Program-made: the position numbers and the translations under genes
Part shown: piece by piece, positions 8,790 to 16,690 of the stretch
Layout: the number at the start of each line of letters is the position of its first letter
Numbering within the stretch: position 1 is the first letter of the stretch
From: RGIG3159 sp034927685
GTDB lineage: Bacteria > Bacillota > Clostridia > Oscillospirales > Oscillospiraceae
Length of the DNA: 64,000 nucleotides
Assembly: GCA_034927685.1 (NCBI GenBank)
Contig: JAYFPO010000014.1
Location: 62,001-126,000, forward strand
Direction of reading: 5' to 3'
The notes under the pieces: model-generated
Databases searched by the model: none
Told to the model about the DNA's origin: nothing
What the model saw: the letters and a program-made list of their open reading frames with translations, nothing else

Positions 8790-8818
8790 ATTATACATGG
8801 AAAAATTCAAAAATGCAA
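8790..8818 (-). promoter_or_regulatory. Promoter of the SH3/lysozyme-like gene
   Basis: Minus-strand TTGCAT (8813-8818) and TATAAT (8790-8795) with 17-nt spacing. The leader of about 100 nt down to the TTG start shows no known riboswitch. Confidence 0.7.
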
Positions 8819-9081
8819 TAGTTTTGTTACTGAAATGTAACAGTGAAACGTGTCGAACCTTGAAGTTGTTACCGTTTTGATACCAAAATCCACAAGATAT
8901 GGGGGCTTTTCCGTCGAACGAGGCATAGATATAGGAAGAATACGTCGGATTTTTTTTGAAAAAACATGTTCATTTTTCCGGTTTTTGCAAAAAATTCCAA
9001 TAAATTGACAGAAATTCTCAAAAATCGCGGGGTGCCCGGCGTTCACAAATTGTTTGTCCGCGGTTCACACAGTGCAGGCGG

Positions 9082-9187
9082 TATAATGTTATCGTAAGAT
9101 CACAGCAAAGGTAATTCATCTTTTTCATTTCTCTCCTCTTTTCCTACAGAAAAACGCCGGACGCGCATCGCGCGTTCGGCGTTTTTT
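9082..9187 (+). ncRNA. Possible small RNA ending in a strong terminator
   Basis: A TATAAT at 9082-9087 is followed by about 60 nt of pyrimidine-rich sequence and then an excellent hairpin (AACGCCGGACGCGC / GCGCGTTCGGCGTT, 9151-9182) with a T6 run. No ORF lies between. The -35 region is poor, so the promoter is uncertain. The segment CTTTTTCATTT-CT-CTCCTC resembles one at 13,842-13,860 that also precedes a terminator. The remaining stretch 8820-9081 is AT-rich, with no supported gene. Confidence 0.3.
9150..9187. terminator. Intrinsic terminator, symmetrical
   Basis: Stem AACGCCGGACGCGC / GCGCGTTCGGCGTT with an ATC loop, A-run on the left and T-run on the right, so it can work in either direction. 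Confidence 0.85.
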
Positions 9188-9192
9188 CCGTA

Positions 9193-9623
9193 TTGCCTTT
9201 CCGAAACGGGATATGGTATAATAATAAGTAGCTCCTGTGGCAAAATTCAGACACCGGCGTGGCGCCGTCATGGGAAATCGGCGCCTTCATCGGCTGTTCG
9301 CGCGGCTGCTGCACTTGGCGGACCGAAAACCGCCTGTGCTGCGCAAAACGGTACAGGCCCTTCTTGTTGCGCTGATGTTTGCTGCCGTTCTCCAATCACC
9401 GCATGACGGTATTCAGCCCTGGAATACCCTTTGCCTCCCGCACCAAAAACCCGGCGCCGCCACTCACCTGACGCCGGACGACCGGGACGCTCCGGGGCGG
9501 ACAAGTACCAAGCTATCCGTCACGTTCTCCGACGAGATCTGCCGCGTTGCGTATAGCCTGGACTGCTTTACCCGCCGGCGCTGACCCCTCGATATCAACA
9601 ATGAAGTGGAAAGAAGAGAAAAA
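9193..9623 (+). other. Promoter and long leader before the PTS IIC gene
   Basis: TTGCCT (9193-9198) and TATAAT (9217-9222) are 18 nt apart. About 400 nt of GC-rich sequence then separate the probable transcription start from the permease start. A 115-codon reading frame opens with GTG at 9237 and runs to 9584, but it has no ribosome site and no recognisable domain, so I do not call it a gene. The stretch may be an untranslated leader or a decayed gene. Confidence 0.4.
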
Positions 9624-10718
9624 ATGGGAAAATTTCGCGCGTTTCTGGAACGGAAGGACATTGTCGTCTCCGGCAAGCGCTATGGCGTTGACGCCATGGG
9701 CGCCATGGCGCAGGGGCTGTTCTGCACCCTGTTGGTCGGCACAATACTCAACACGCTTGGCACGCAGCTTCATATCGGCTTCCTGACGCAGGCCCTGTTC
9801 ACCGTCGGGGAAAAGGGCTACACCATCGGCGACTTTGCCTCCTCCATGGTGGGGCCCGGCATGGCGGTGGCCATCGGCTACGCCCTCCACTGCCCCATGC
9901 TGGTACTGTTCTCCCTGATCCCCGTCGGCTATGCCACCAACCTGCTGGGCGGCGCGGGCGGACCGCTGGCCGTCTACGTGGTGGCCATCGTCGCGGCAGA
10001 ATTCGGCAAGCTGGTCTCCAAAGAGACCAAGGTGGACATTCTGGTAACACCCATCTTCACCATTCTGATCGGCGTGGGCGCCGCCTATCTGGTGGCCGCT
10101 CCCATCGGCAAGGCCGCCATGGCCGTCGGCGGCGCCATTATGTGGGCCACAGAGCTGCAGCCCTTCTTTATGGGCATCCTGGTCTCCGTCCTGATCGGTG
10201 TGGCACTGACGCTGCCCATCAGCAGCGCAGCCATCTGCGCGGCACTGGCACTGCAGGGACTGGCCGGCGGCGCGGCGGTGGCCGGCTGCTGTGCCCAGAT
10301 GGTGGGCTTCGCCGTGATGAGTTTCCGGGAAAACCGCTGGAGCGGTCTGGTCGCGCAGGGCATCGGCACCTCCATGCTGCAGATGGGCAACATCGTCCGG
10401 AATCCGCGGATCTGGATCCCGCCCACGCTGGCCTCGGCCATCACCGGTCCGCTGGCTACCTGCCTGTTCCGCCTGCAGATGAACGGCGCCGCCGTCTCCT
10501 CGGGCATGGGCACCTGCGGCTTCGTCGGTCAGATCGGCGTCTACACCGGTTGGATCAGCGACATTGCCGCCGGAACCAAGGTCGCCATCACCGCCATAGA
10601 CTGGACCGGTCTGATCCTGCTCTGCTTTGTGCTGCCGGCAATCCTGACCTGGCTGCTCAGCCTTCCGCTGCGCAAATGGGGCTGGATCCGCGAAGGCGAT
10701 CTGAAATTAAACCTGTAA
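9624..10718 (+). CDS. PTS sugar transporter subunit IIC, PfoR-like
   Basis: A highly hydrophobic protein of 364 residues with about ten membrane segments, beginning MGKFRAFLERKDIVVSGKRY and containing the family hallmarks GVDAMGAMAQGLFCTLLVGTI and GGPLAVYVVAIVAAEFGKLVSKETKVDI. This matches the stand-alone PTS_EIIC_2 family, whose best known member was named PfoR in Clostridium perfringens. No IIA or IIB domain or gene is adjacent, so its sugar and phosphoryl donors are unknown. The ATG at 9624, with GGAAAGAAG upstream, is preferred over an upstream GTG. It is monocistronic and ends before two hairpins. Confidence 0.8.
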   Translation: MGKFRAFLERKDIVVSGKRYGVDAMGAMAQGLFCTLLVGTILNTLGTQLHIGFLTQALFTVGEKGYTIGDFASSMVGPGMAVAIGYALHCPMLVLFSLIPVGYATNLLGGAGGPLAVYVVAIVAAEFGKLVSKETKVDILVTPIFTILIGVGAAYLVAAPIGKAAMAVGGAIMWATELQPFFMGILVSVLIGVALTLPISSAAICAALALQGLAGGAAVAGCCAQMVGFAVMSFRENRWSGLVAQGIGTSMLQMGNIVRNPRIWIPPTLASAITGPLATCLFRLQMNGAAVSSGMGTCGFVGQIGVYTGWISDIAAGTKVAITAIDWTGLILLCFVLPAILTWLLSLPLRKWGWIREGDLKLNL

Positions 10719-10787
10719 CCCGGCCGGATTTCGCGGCCTGACCCTGCCCAGTTCGGCCGCGCGGACGGAAAAGACGCAAACCAGCAA

Positions 10788-10905
10788 AATGACATCAGAA
10801 GTCGCGTCATTCTGGAGCCTCAGCTCGAAGAATCCTTCCCGCATGGACAATTCCGCAGGAAAGTTTCTCCTCTGGCGATCAGAATGACACGACTTCTTTT
10901 TTGCA
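10788..10905. repeat. MITE/REP-like imperfect inverted repeat
   Basis: An 18-bp stem (10797-10814 with 10880-10897, one G-T mismatch) encloses about 65 nt. The arms contain GTCATTCTG / CAGAATGAC, and the left arm continues with a GAAGAATCC segment. This is the general form of a dispersed short repeat seen in many bacterial genomes. The right arm runs into TTCTTTTTTG, so it could also act as a terminator for the PTS gene. Confidence 0.5.
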
Positions 10906-10934
10906 TGCACTGCTTTCGATTTGCAGCCAATTTT

Positions 10935-10987
10935 GCGGACCTTTCGGCAGGCTACGGACAGCCTGCCGAAAGGTCCGCGCGTTTTTT
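10935..10987. terminator. Strong terminator between the PTS gene and clpB
   Basis: A perfect 18-bp stem (10935-10952 / 10961-10978) with an 8-nt loop is followed by a T7 run. It ends plus-strand transcription and also lies just beyond the end of the convergent clpB. Confidence 0.85.
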
Positions 10988-11024
10988 GCAGGCCGGAGCA
11001 GCGCCCGGTCCCATGACCGCTTCG

Positions 11025-13619
11025 TTACTGGACGGTCAATTCATCCTTCTGTACATCGACGGTCAGCTTTGCACCCGGGAGGATTTTTCCCTCCAGGATC
11101 TTCCTTGCGATCAGCGTCTCCACCGTGTGCTGCACATAGCGGCGCAGCGGGCGCGCACCGAACTGCGGGTCGTAAGAGGCGTCGATGATAAACCGTCTGG
11201 CGTCGTCCGTCATGACGCAGGAAAGCTGTTTTTCGTTCAGGCGGCGATTCAGCGCGTCGATCTGCAGGTCGATGATCTTCGTAATGTTTTCCCTGGTCAG
11301 CGGCTTGTAGAACACGATCTCGTCCAGCCGGTTCAGAAACTCCGGCCGGAAGCTGCGCTTCAGCAGCACCGATACCTGCTCCCGGGCCGACTCGGAGATT
11401 TCGCCGTCTTCGCTGATGCCCTCCAGCAGATACTGGGAGCCCAGATTGGAGGTCAGAATGAGGATGGTGTTCTTAAAGTCCATGGTTCTGCCCTGCGAGT
11501 CGGTGATTCTGCCGTCGTCGAGGACCTGCAAAAGGACATTAAACACGTCCGGGTGTGCCTTTTCAATCTCATCGAACAGCACCACACTGTAAGGTCTGCG
11601 GCGGACCGCCTCGGTCAGTTGACCGCCCTCCTCGTAGCCGACGTATCCCGGAGGCGCGCCGATCAGCCGCGAGACGGAAAATTTCTCCATATACTCCGAC
11701 ATATCCAGCCGAATCAGGTTTTTCTCATCGTCAAAGAGGCACTCCGCCAGCGTCTTGGCCAGCTCAGTTTTGCCGACGCCGGTCGGACCCAAAAACAGGA
11801 AGGAGCCGATGGGCCGGTTGGGGTCCTGAATCCCTGCCCGGGACCTCAAAATCGCGTCCGACACGCTGCGGACCGCTTCGTCCTGGCCGATCACCCGCTT
11901 GTGGAGGAGGTCCTCCAGATGCAGCAGCTTCTCCCGCTCTCCCTCCATCAGCCTGGCCACGGGGATGCCGGTCCAGCGCTCGACAATCCGCGCAATCTCC
12001 TCCTCGGTGACGCGGTCCCGCAGCAGATTGTTGTCTTTTTTCTGCTGCGCCGCCTGCTCGGCCGCCTCCAACTGCTTTTTGACCTCCGGCAGCTTGCCGT
12101 ACTTGAGCTCCGCCGCCTTGGCAAGGTCGTAGCTCTCCTCGGCTTTTTCGATCTGGTTGTTCAGGCTCTCCACCTGTTCCCGGAGCTGCTGTACCCGGGA
12201 GATCGCGTTTTTCTCGTTTTCCCACTTGGCCTTCATGGCGTTGAAGGTGTCCCGCTGCTCCGCCAACTCCCTCTGCAGCTCGGCCATCCGGGCTAAGGAG
12301 AGGTTGTCCTCCTCGTTCTTGAGGGCCGCCTCCTCAATCTCCAACTGGATGATCTTGCGGCTGATGACATCCAGCTCAGTCGGCATCGAGTCCATCTCCG
12401 TCCGAATCATGGCGCAGGCCTCGTCGATGAGGTCAATGGCCTTGTCCGGCAAAAACCGGTCGGTAATATACCGGTTGGACAGCGTCGCCGCAGCAATGAT
12501 GGCCGGATCCGTAATCTTCACGCCGTGGAACACCTCGTAGCGCTCCTCCAAGCCGCGGAGAATGGCGATGGTGTCCTCCACCGTCGGCTCCTTGACCAGC
12601 ACCGTCTGGAACCGCCGCTCCAGCGCCGCGTCCTTTTCGATATACTGGCGGTATTCATCCAGCGTCGTCGCGCCGATACAGTGGAGTTCGCCCCGGGCCA
12701 GCATGGGCTTCAGAAGATTGCCCGCGTCCATGGAACCCTCGGTTTTACCCGCGCCCACAATGGTGTGGAGTTCGTCGATAAAGAGGATGATCCGACCCTC
12801 GGATTTCTTAACCTCGGCCAATACTGCCTTCAACCGCTCCTCAAACTCGCCCCGGTACTTCGCGCCCGCGATCAGCGCGCCCATGTCCAGTGAGAAAATG
12901 GTCTTATCCTGCAGGCTCTTTGGTACGTCGCCCTTGACGATCCGCTGCGCCAATCCCTCTGCGATGGCCGTCTTGCCCACGCCTGGCTCGCCGATCAGGC
13001 AGGGGTTATTTTTGGTCTTTCTGGACAGAATCCGAATGACATTCCGGATCTCATCATCCCGACCGATGACCGGGTCCATTTTTTTGTCTCTGGCCCGCTG
13101 CACCAGATCGGTGCCATACTTTTTGAGCGCATCGTAGGTCCCCTCCGGGGAGTCACTGGTGACCCGCTGACTGCCCCGAACGGTTTGCAGCGCCTGCATG
13201 GCCTGCTCCTTCTGAATCCGGTAGGTCTCAAAAAGGCGCTTCATCGTGCCGTCCGGCGCGTCCAGCATGGCGAGAAACAGATGCTCGACCGAGACATACT
13301 CGTCCTTCATGGAGGCCGCCAGCCGCTCCGCCTGGGAAAACACCTGGTCCACCGCCCGGGAGATGTAGAACTTCTCCGCGTCACGGCCGGAGCCGGTCAC
13401 GCCGGGCAGCTTTTGAAGCTCCTGCTCCGCCGCCGCGTCGAGGCTCTCCACCGTCACGCCCATCTGCCCCAGCAGCTGCGGGATCAACCCGGCTTCCTGC
13501 CGCAGCAGCGAGAGAAACAGGTGCACCTGCTCGATCTGCTGATTCTGATGTTCTATCGCTAAGTTTTGTGCATCCTGGATAGCTTCCGAAGATTTTTTTG
13601 TATATTTTTCCGCGTTCAT
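11025..13619 (-). CDS. clpB: ATP-dependent disaggregase chaperone ClpB
   Basis: About 864 residues. The Clp N-domain (residues 1-150) precedes NBD1 with Walker A GEPGVGKTA, a coiled-coil middle domain rich in Glu/Lys/Gln (about 410-520), and NBD2 with Walker A GPTGVGKTE; the C-terminal D2-small domain follows. The long middle domain separates it from ClpA/ClpC. With DnaK it solubilises aggregated proteins after heat stress. I choose the ATG at 13619 (MNAEKYT) because GGGAG lies just upstream; an in-frame codon 18 nt further upstream lacks this. A CIRCE operator and consensus promoter lie directly upstream, giving HrcA control. Confidence 0.97.
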   Translation of the reverse strand: MNAEKYTKKSSEAIQDAQNLAIEHQNQQIEQVHLFLSLLRQEAGLIPQLLGQMGVTVESLDAAAEQELQKLPGVTGSGRDAEKFYISRAVDQVFSQAERLAASMKDEYVSVEHLFLAMLDAPDGTMKRLFETYRIQKEQAMQALQTVRGSQRVTSDSPEGTYDALKKYGTDLVQRARDKKMDPVIGRDDEIRNVIRILSRKTKNNPCLIGEPGVGKTAIAEGLAQRIVKGDVPKSLQDKTIFSLDMGALIAGAKYRGEFEERLKAVLAEVKKSEGRIILFIDELHTIVGAGKTEGSMDAGNLLKPMLARGELHCIGATTLDEYRQYIEKDAALERRFQTVLVKEPTVEDTIAILRGLEERYEVFHGVKITDPAIIAAATLSNRYITDRFLPDKAIDLIDEACAMIRTEMDSMPTELDVISRKIIQLEIEEAALKNEEDNLSLARMAELQRELAEQRDTFNAMKAKWENEKNAISRVQQLREQVESLNNQIEKAEESYDLAKAAELKYGKLPEVKKQLEAAEQAAQQKKDNNLLRDRVTEEEIARIVERWTGIPVARLMEGEREKLLHLEDLLHKRVIGQDEAVRSVSDAILRSRAGIQDPNRPIGSFLFLGPTGVGKTELAKTLAECLFDDEKNLIRLDMSEYMEKFSVSRLIGAPPGYVGYEEGGQLTEAVRRRPYSVVLFDEIEKAHPDVFNVLLQVLDDGRITDSQGRTMDFKNTILILTSNLGSQYLLEGISEDGEISESAREQVSVLLKRSFRPEFLNRLDEIVFYKPLTRENITKIIDLQIDALNRRLNEKQLSCVMTDDARRFIIDASYDPQFGARPLRRYVQHTVETLIARKILEGKILPGAKLTVDVQKDELTVQ

Positions 13620-13650
13620 GGTCTTCGCTCCCTTCATAAGCTTTTGATTT

Positions 13651-13677
13651 TTAGCACTCCAATCGTTTGAGTGCTAA
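13651..13677 (-). promoter_or_regulatory. CIRCE operator (HrcA binding site) of clpB
   Basis: A perfect TTAGCACTC - 9 nt - GAGTGCTAA inverted repeat just downstream of the clpB -10 element. HrcA binding here is established to repress chaperone genes until heat shock. Confidence 0.97.
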
Positions 13678-13689
13678 CCATTTGCCCCA

Positions 13690-13718
13690 ATCATAGACCT
13701 GTCCGCCGAAAATGTCAA
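13690..13718 (-). promoter_or_regulatory. Sigma-A promoter of clpB
   Basis: Minus-strand TTGACA (13713-13718) and TATGAT (13690-13695), 17-nt spacer, placed so that the CIRCE element covers the start of transcription. Confidence 0.85.
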
Positions 13719-13866
13719 GTCCCTGTCAGCGCCTCTGGCGAATATTTCTCTGATATGATCACGAGTTAACAAATACTTTAAATTTCCCCTCTAACATATT
13801 TAACATTTTTCCGGTAGACTGGGAAGTACAGAGCGACAGAGTAACTTTTTCATTTTTCCTCATCCT

Positions 13867-13926
13867 ATACAATAATAATGAAGCCACAGAAAAGCCGGTC
13901 ACTTTTCTGTGGCTTTATTATTGTAT
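13867..13926. terminator. Long bidirectional terminator hairpin
   Basis: AAGCCACAGAAAAG / CTTTTCTGTGGCTT forms the core; flanking ATACAATAATAA and TTATTATTGTAT extend the stem with a small bulge. The stretch 13720-13866 upstream is AT-rich, without a gene; its CTTTTTCATTTTTCCTC segment resembles the one before the 9150 terminator. Confidence 0.75.
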
Positions 13927-13933
13927 TGCAGGG

Positions 13934-14100
13934 TGCCTCTTCTCGCCGGGAAAGAACGGGCAAGGGATTCCCATCCGCGCCCATAAGAAAGTTCCGAAGA
14001 AAGCCAAAGGTTTTGTCCGCACCTGGGAGCGCATCGAGCGGGAATTGGATTCCCTCCCGAACGGCTATCGGCTTTATCGGCAGCCTCCAAAGCGCCCCAT
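13934..14100 (+). pseudogene. Possible gene remnant at the edge of the accessory block
   Basis: One plus-strand frame reads without stop through segments GKNGQGIPIRAHKKVPKKAK, GFVRTWERIERELD and SLPNGYRLYRQPPKR. The charged, amphipathic composition looks more like protein than the other frames, but there is no start codon or ribosome site, and the frame then runs into sequence antisense to lacI. I do not recognise a family. It may be the tail of a gene truncated when the neighbouring block arrived. Confidence 0.25.
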
Positions 14101-14119
14101 AAGGGGCGCTTTGGAGGCT
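14082..14119. terminator. Perfect 17-bp hairpin after lacI
   Basis: AGCCTCCAAAGCGCCCC / GGGGCGCTTTGGAGGCT with an ATAA loop, 12 nt beyond the lacI stop. It lacks a T run on either side, so it may stabilise the mRNA end rather than terminate by itself. Confidence 0.6.
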
Positions 14120-14131
14120 ATGTCTTATGAT

Positions 14132-15151
14132 TCAGTTTCCTTCTCTGAGGTCCCTTACCGATTTTCTCTCGATTATCGTGGTCGACGACAGTATAATGCT
14201 CTCGCATTTTTCGCCGTTAATCATTTTATCGATCAGCCGCATTGCAGATTTTCCCATATACTCCTCGTCGATATGAAGGGTCGAAAGCGGCGGCTGCATA
14301 TATTTGGAAGTATGGATATCGTCCATGCCGAGGAACGATATGTCTTCCGGCACCCCATAGCCTTTGTCCTTCGCACATTGCATCGAACTGTATGCAAAGA
14401 TATCGCTCGCGCAGAATACCGCCGTCGGCACGGTACCTGCGCTCAGAATTCTATCCATGCACGCGTAGGACGAGCTCTCGTCGTACGCCGTCGACTGTAT
14501 CCAATTTGGCATAATCGCGAGAGATGCCGCTTCAATGGCTGCCCTGTATCCGTTAAATGTGTTCACATAGAATCCGGGATTTTTCTCCATGCCGATAAAC
14601 GCTATTGACTTGTGCCCTTTTGAAATGAGGTATTCAACAGACGTCCGCGCCGCCTCTTCATAATCCAGGCGTATCACCGTGTGCTGATGATTCGGGTTTT
14701 GCGTATCCACGATGATATGCGGCAGGTCGGCTTCTTCCACCTCGGTAATAATATACTGGCTGGGGTCCTGAATAAAGATGATGCCGTCGGTATCGCTGTT
14801 TTTGATATTCCTTAAAAGATGCTTCTCGCGCTCAAGATCGGATATATCGGACAGGACGATATTATAATCGTAATTCCTGCTTTCGGACAGAATCCCAAGG
14901 AGGATTTCCATATAGAACAGATTCGTCAAGGTGCTTACATTTTGCTTGATTGCGAGGTTTATATTAAAGCTCTTTCTTAAGTTGAGCCTACGTGTATGAA
15001 CGTTCGGGGTAAAACCCGTCTGCGCGATGATCTGAAGGATTCGCTCCTTGGTCTTTTCGCTTACCCCGCCTTTATTATTCAGTACAAAGGATACCGCAGC
15101 AGGAGATACCCCCGCCATACTGGCGATGTCCCTGATCGTTAGATTTTTCAT
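14132..15151 (-). CDS. LacI-family transcriptional regulator
   Basis: A 339-residue repressor-type protein. The N-terminal helix-turn-helix and hinge read TIRDIASMAGVSPAAVSFVL, then NNKGGVSEKTKERIL; the rest is a periplasmic-binding-protein-like sugar-sensing domain (Peripla_BP) with segments such as DGIIFIQDP and SIAFIGMEKNPG. LacI proteins bind palindromes and release them on binding a sugar or sugar phosphate. It is divergent from the pfkB-mtlD-sorE-like operon and has a CTAAA-N4-TTTAG dyad in its own leader, so autoregulation and control of the block are likely. The inducer is unknown. Codon use is more AT-tolerant than in the flanking core genes. Confidence 0.9.
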   Translation of the reverse strand: MKNLTIRDIASMAGVSPAAVSFVLNNKGGVSEKTKERILQIIAQTGFTPNVHTRRLNLRKSFNINLAIKQNVSTLTNLFYMEILLGILSESRNYDYNIVLSDISDLEREKHLLRNIKNSDTDGIIFIQDPSQYIITEVEEADLPHIIVDTQNPNHQHTVIRLDYEEAARTSVEYLISKGHKSIAFIGMEKNPGFYVNTFNGYRAAIEAASLAIMPNWIQSTAYDESSSYACMDRILSAGTVPTAVFCASDIFAYSSMQCAKDKGYGVPEDISFLGMDDIHTSKYMQPPLSTLHIDEEYMGKSAMRLIDKMINGEKCESIILSSTTIIERKSVRDLREGN

Positions 15152-15165
15152 ATCCAGCCTTTCGC

Positions 15166-15179
15166 CTAAACAGATTTAG
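15166..15179. promoter_or_regulatory. Probable LacI operator in the lacI leader
   Basis: CTAAA-CAGA-TTTAG, a perfect 5-bp dyad with a 4-nt centre, 15 nt upstream of the lacI start and downstream of a minus-strand promoter (TTGCAG, 16 nt, TATAAT). It has the same form as the dyad at 15361-15374. Confidence 0.6.
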
Positions 15180-15243
15180 TGCTTTTACGATTATATAGTA
15201 ATATAATTGTTCTGCAATTTCAATCATATTAAATAAATATTGT

Positions 15244-15284
15244 GAATGCCGGATAAATCATCTCGATTTTCCGGCATTTTTTTC
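15244..15284 (+). terminator. Terminator in the lacI-pfkB divergent region
   Basis: ATGCCGGA / TCCGGCAT followed by seven T residues. No gene ends here, so it either insulates the two promoters or ends a short transcript. Confidence 0.6.
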
Positions 15285-15326
15285 ATCTGATCCGCAAATA
15301 GGAGCAGGAACGCCATAGAAAAAATA

Positions 15327-15355
15327 TTGACAAACAAATCCTACGCTGATATAAT
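15327..15355 (+). promoter_or_regulatory. Consensus promoter of the pfkB operon
   Basis: Perfect TTGACA (15327-15332) and perfect TATAAT (15350-15355) with 17-nt spacing. Such a strong promoter would need tight repression, consistent with the operator immediately downstream. Confidence 0.9.
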
Positions 15356-15360
15356 GAATA

Positions 15361-15374
15361 CTAAAGTGGTTTAG
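15361..15374. promoter_or_regulatory. Probable LacI operator at the pfkB promoter
   Basis: CTAAA-GTGG-TTTAG (16 bp ACTAAA-N4-TTTAGT when flanks are included) lies at the predicted transcription start. A second one-mismatch copy, CTAAA-CAGC-ATTAG, is at 15462-15475. Confidence 0.65.
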
Positions 15375-15664
15375 TTATTTAACTGTTTCGTTCATTTGTC
15401 TGATAGTTCCTGCAACTTAATAATTGCCGGAGTTTTCCGTCATAGTTGCGCGGCTCGTTTACTAAACAGCATTAGTCTTTGTCAATGCTGGTTCGCAGAG
15501 GGGGTGAGGCGCAGGAAGCTTACGCAGAGCGCACTCGAAGAGATATTGCCGAAAAACCTGCGGATCAACAGGAAAACCGCCGTGGGGCGTACTCTAAATA
15601 AGTATAGCTTAAGGCGAGGGGAATGGAACCCGGCCCGCCTCAGCCTTAAATACAGAGGTGTGTT
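15375..15664 (+). other. Long leader of the pfkB operon
   Basis: About 290 nt separate the promoter from the pfkB start. A 90-codon frame (15396-15668) contains gene-like stretches (LTQSALEEILPKNLRINRK) but no ribosome site or known domain. A stem GGCGAGGGG... / ...GGCCCGCC near 15614-15645 precedes the pfkB ribosome site. I cannot decide between a small peptide, a structured leader and a remnant. Confidence 0.35.
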
Positions 15665-16690
15665 ATGAAAAATGGAATTGCTGTAGCAGGAAACATGATC
15701 GTAGACATTCTTTATCCGATTCAGGGCCTGCCCGCGGCAGGCGAGCTGACAACGATTACAGGCGACATTCTGCGTTCAACCGGCGGAGCGCTGTGCAATG
15801 TAATCGTCGATCTGGCAAAGCTCGACCCTTCCCTGCATTTGACCGCACTCGGCAGGCTCGGAAACGACGCCGAGGGGGATTACGTGCTAAAGAGCTTAAA
15901 GGAACATAGAAATATCGACGTCAGCCAGGTTAAGCGCGAAGGCGCCACATCCTTTACCGCCGTTATGGCAGACGAGCTGACAAAACAGAGGACCTTTTTC
16001 CATTTTCGCGGTGCAAACGCGCAGTTCGATGTTGACGACATTGACTGGAACCTTGTCAGTGCGGATTTGCTGCACATCGGTTACATCATGCTTCTCGATC
16101 TGCTTGACTCCCCAGACGAAGTGTACGGGACCCGCATGGCGCGGCTGCTTAACGCAGCGCAGAAACACGGGATAAAAACGTCAATCGACGTTGTCAGTGA
16201 GGCCGGTGATAGATTTATGCGGCTTGTTCCTCCCGCTCTTCGTTACACGGATTATTGCATCATAAACGAGCTTGAAGCCCAGCAAAGCACAGGCGTGCAG
16301 CTGCGGGACGAAAATGGCGCGCTGCTTCGCGACAATATTCCTGAAGCATTAAGGAAGCTGATCGATTTCGGCGTATCTACCTGGGCGATCATCCATTGTC
16401 CAGAGGGTGGCTTCGGTATGGAAAAAGAGGGCGATTTCATGGCCGTTGACAGCCTCAGGCTGCCCGACGGGTACATCAAAGGAACCGTCGGCGCGGGCGA
16501 CGCGTTCTGCGCAGGAGTTCTTTTCGCCGCGCATCGGAAAAAGACGCTGCCGGACGCCATCATAATGGGGATTGCATCCGCCGCATGTTCCCTGTCAGAA
16601 AGCGGCGCAACCGAAGGCATGCAATGCGCCGATGAGACGCTCAATTTCTACTATGCACAAAATAAACACGTAAGTGGTGCGTTAAAATGA
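15665..16690 (+). CDS. PfkB-family sugar kinase
   Basis: A 341-residue ribokinase-fold kinase. The N-terminal substrate side has the GG motif in STGGALCNVIVDLAKL and GRLGNDAEGDYV; the C-terminal PfkB signature GTVGAGDAFCAGVLFAAH holds the catalytic Asp and anion hole. The family phosphorylates sugars such as ribose, fructose and ketohexoses with ATP. As the first gene of a LacI-controlled operon followed by two polyol/ketose-phosphate dehydrogenases, it probably phosphorylates the imported or isomerised sugar (possibly at C1). The exact sugar is unknown. It overlaps the next gene by ATGA, implying translational coupling. Confidence 0.85.
   Translation: MKNGIAVAGNMIVDILYPIQGLPAAGELTTITGDILRSTGGALCNVIVDLAKLDPSLHLTALGRLGNDAEGDYVLKSLKEHRNIDVSQVKREGATSFTAVMADELTKQRTFFHFRGANAQFDVDDIDWNLVSADLLHIGYIMLLDLLDSPDEVYGTRMARLLNAAQKHGIKTSIDVVSEAGDRFMRLVPPALRYTDYCIINELEAQQSTGVQLRDENGALLRDNIPEALRKLIDFGVSTWAIIHCPEGGFGMEKEGDFMAVDSLRLPDGYIKGTVGAGDAFCAGVLFAAHRKKTLPDAIIMGIASAACSLSESGATEGMQCADETLNFYYAQNKHVSGALK

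Noticed and set aside
9237..9584. 115-codon frame before the PTS IIC gene
   Set aside because: GTG start without a ribosome site, composition typical of random GC-rich sequence, no recognisable family; recorded only as part of the leader.
10884..12296. Open frame of 470 codons on the plus strand
   Set aside because: Antisense to clpB, which has intact Walker motifs and a CIRCE promoter; the frame also crosses a terminator.
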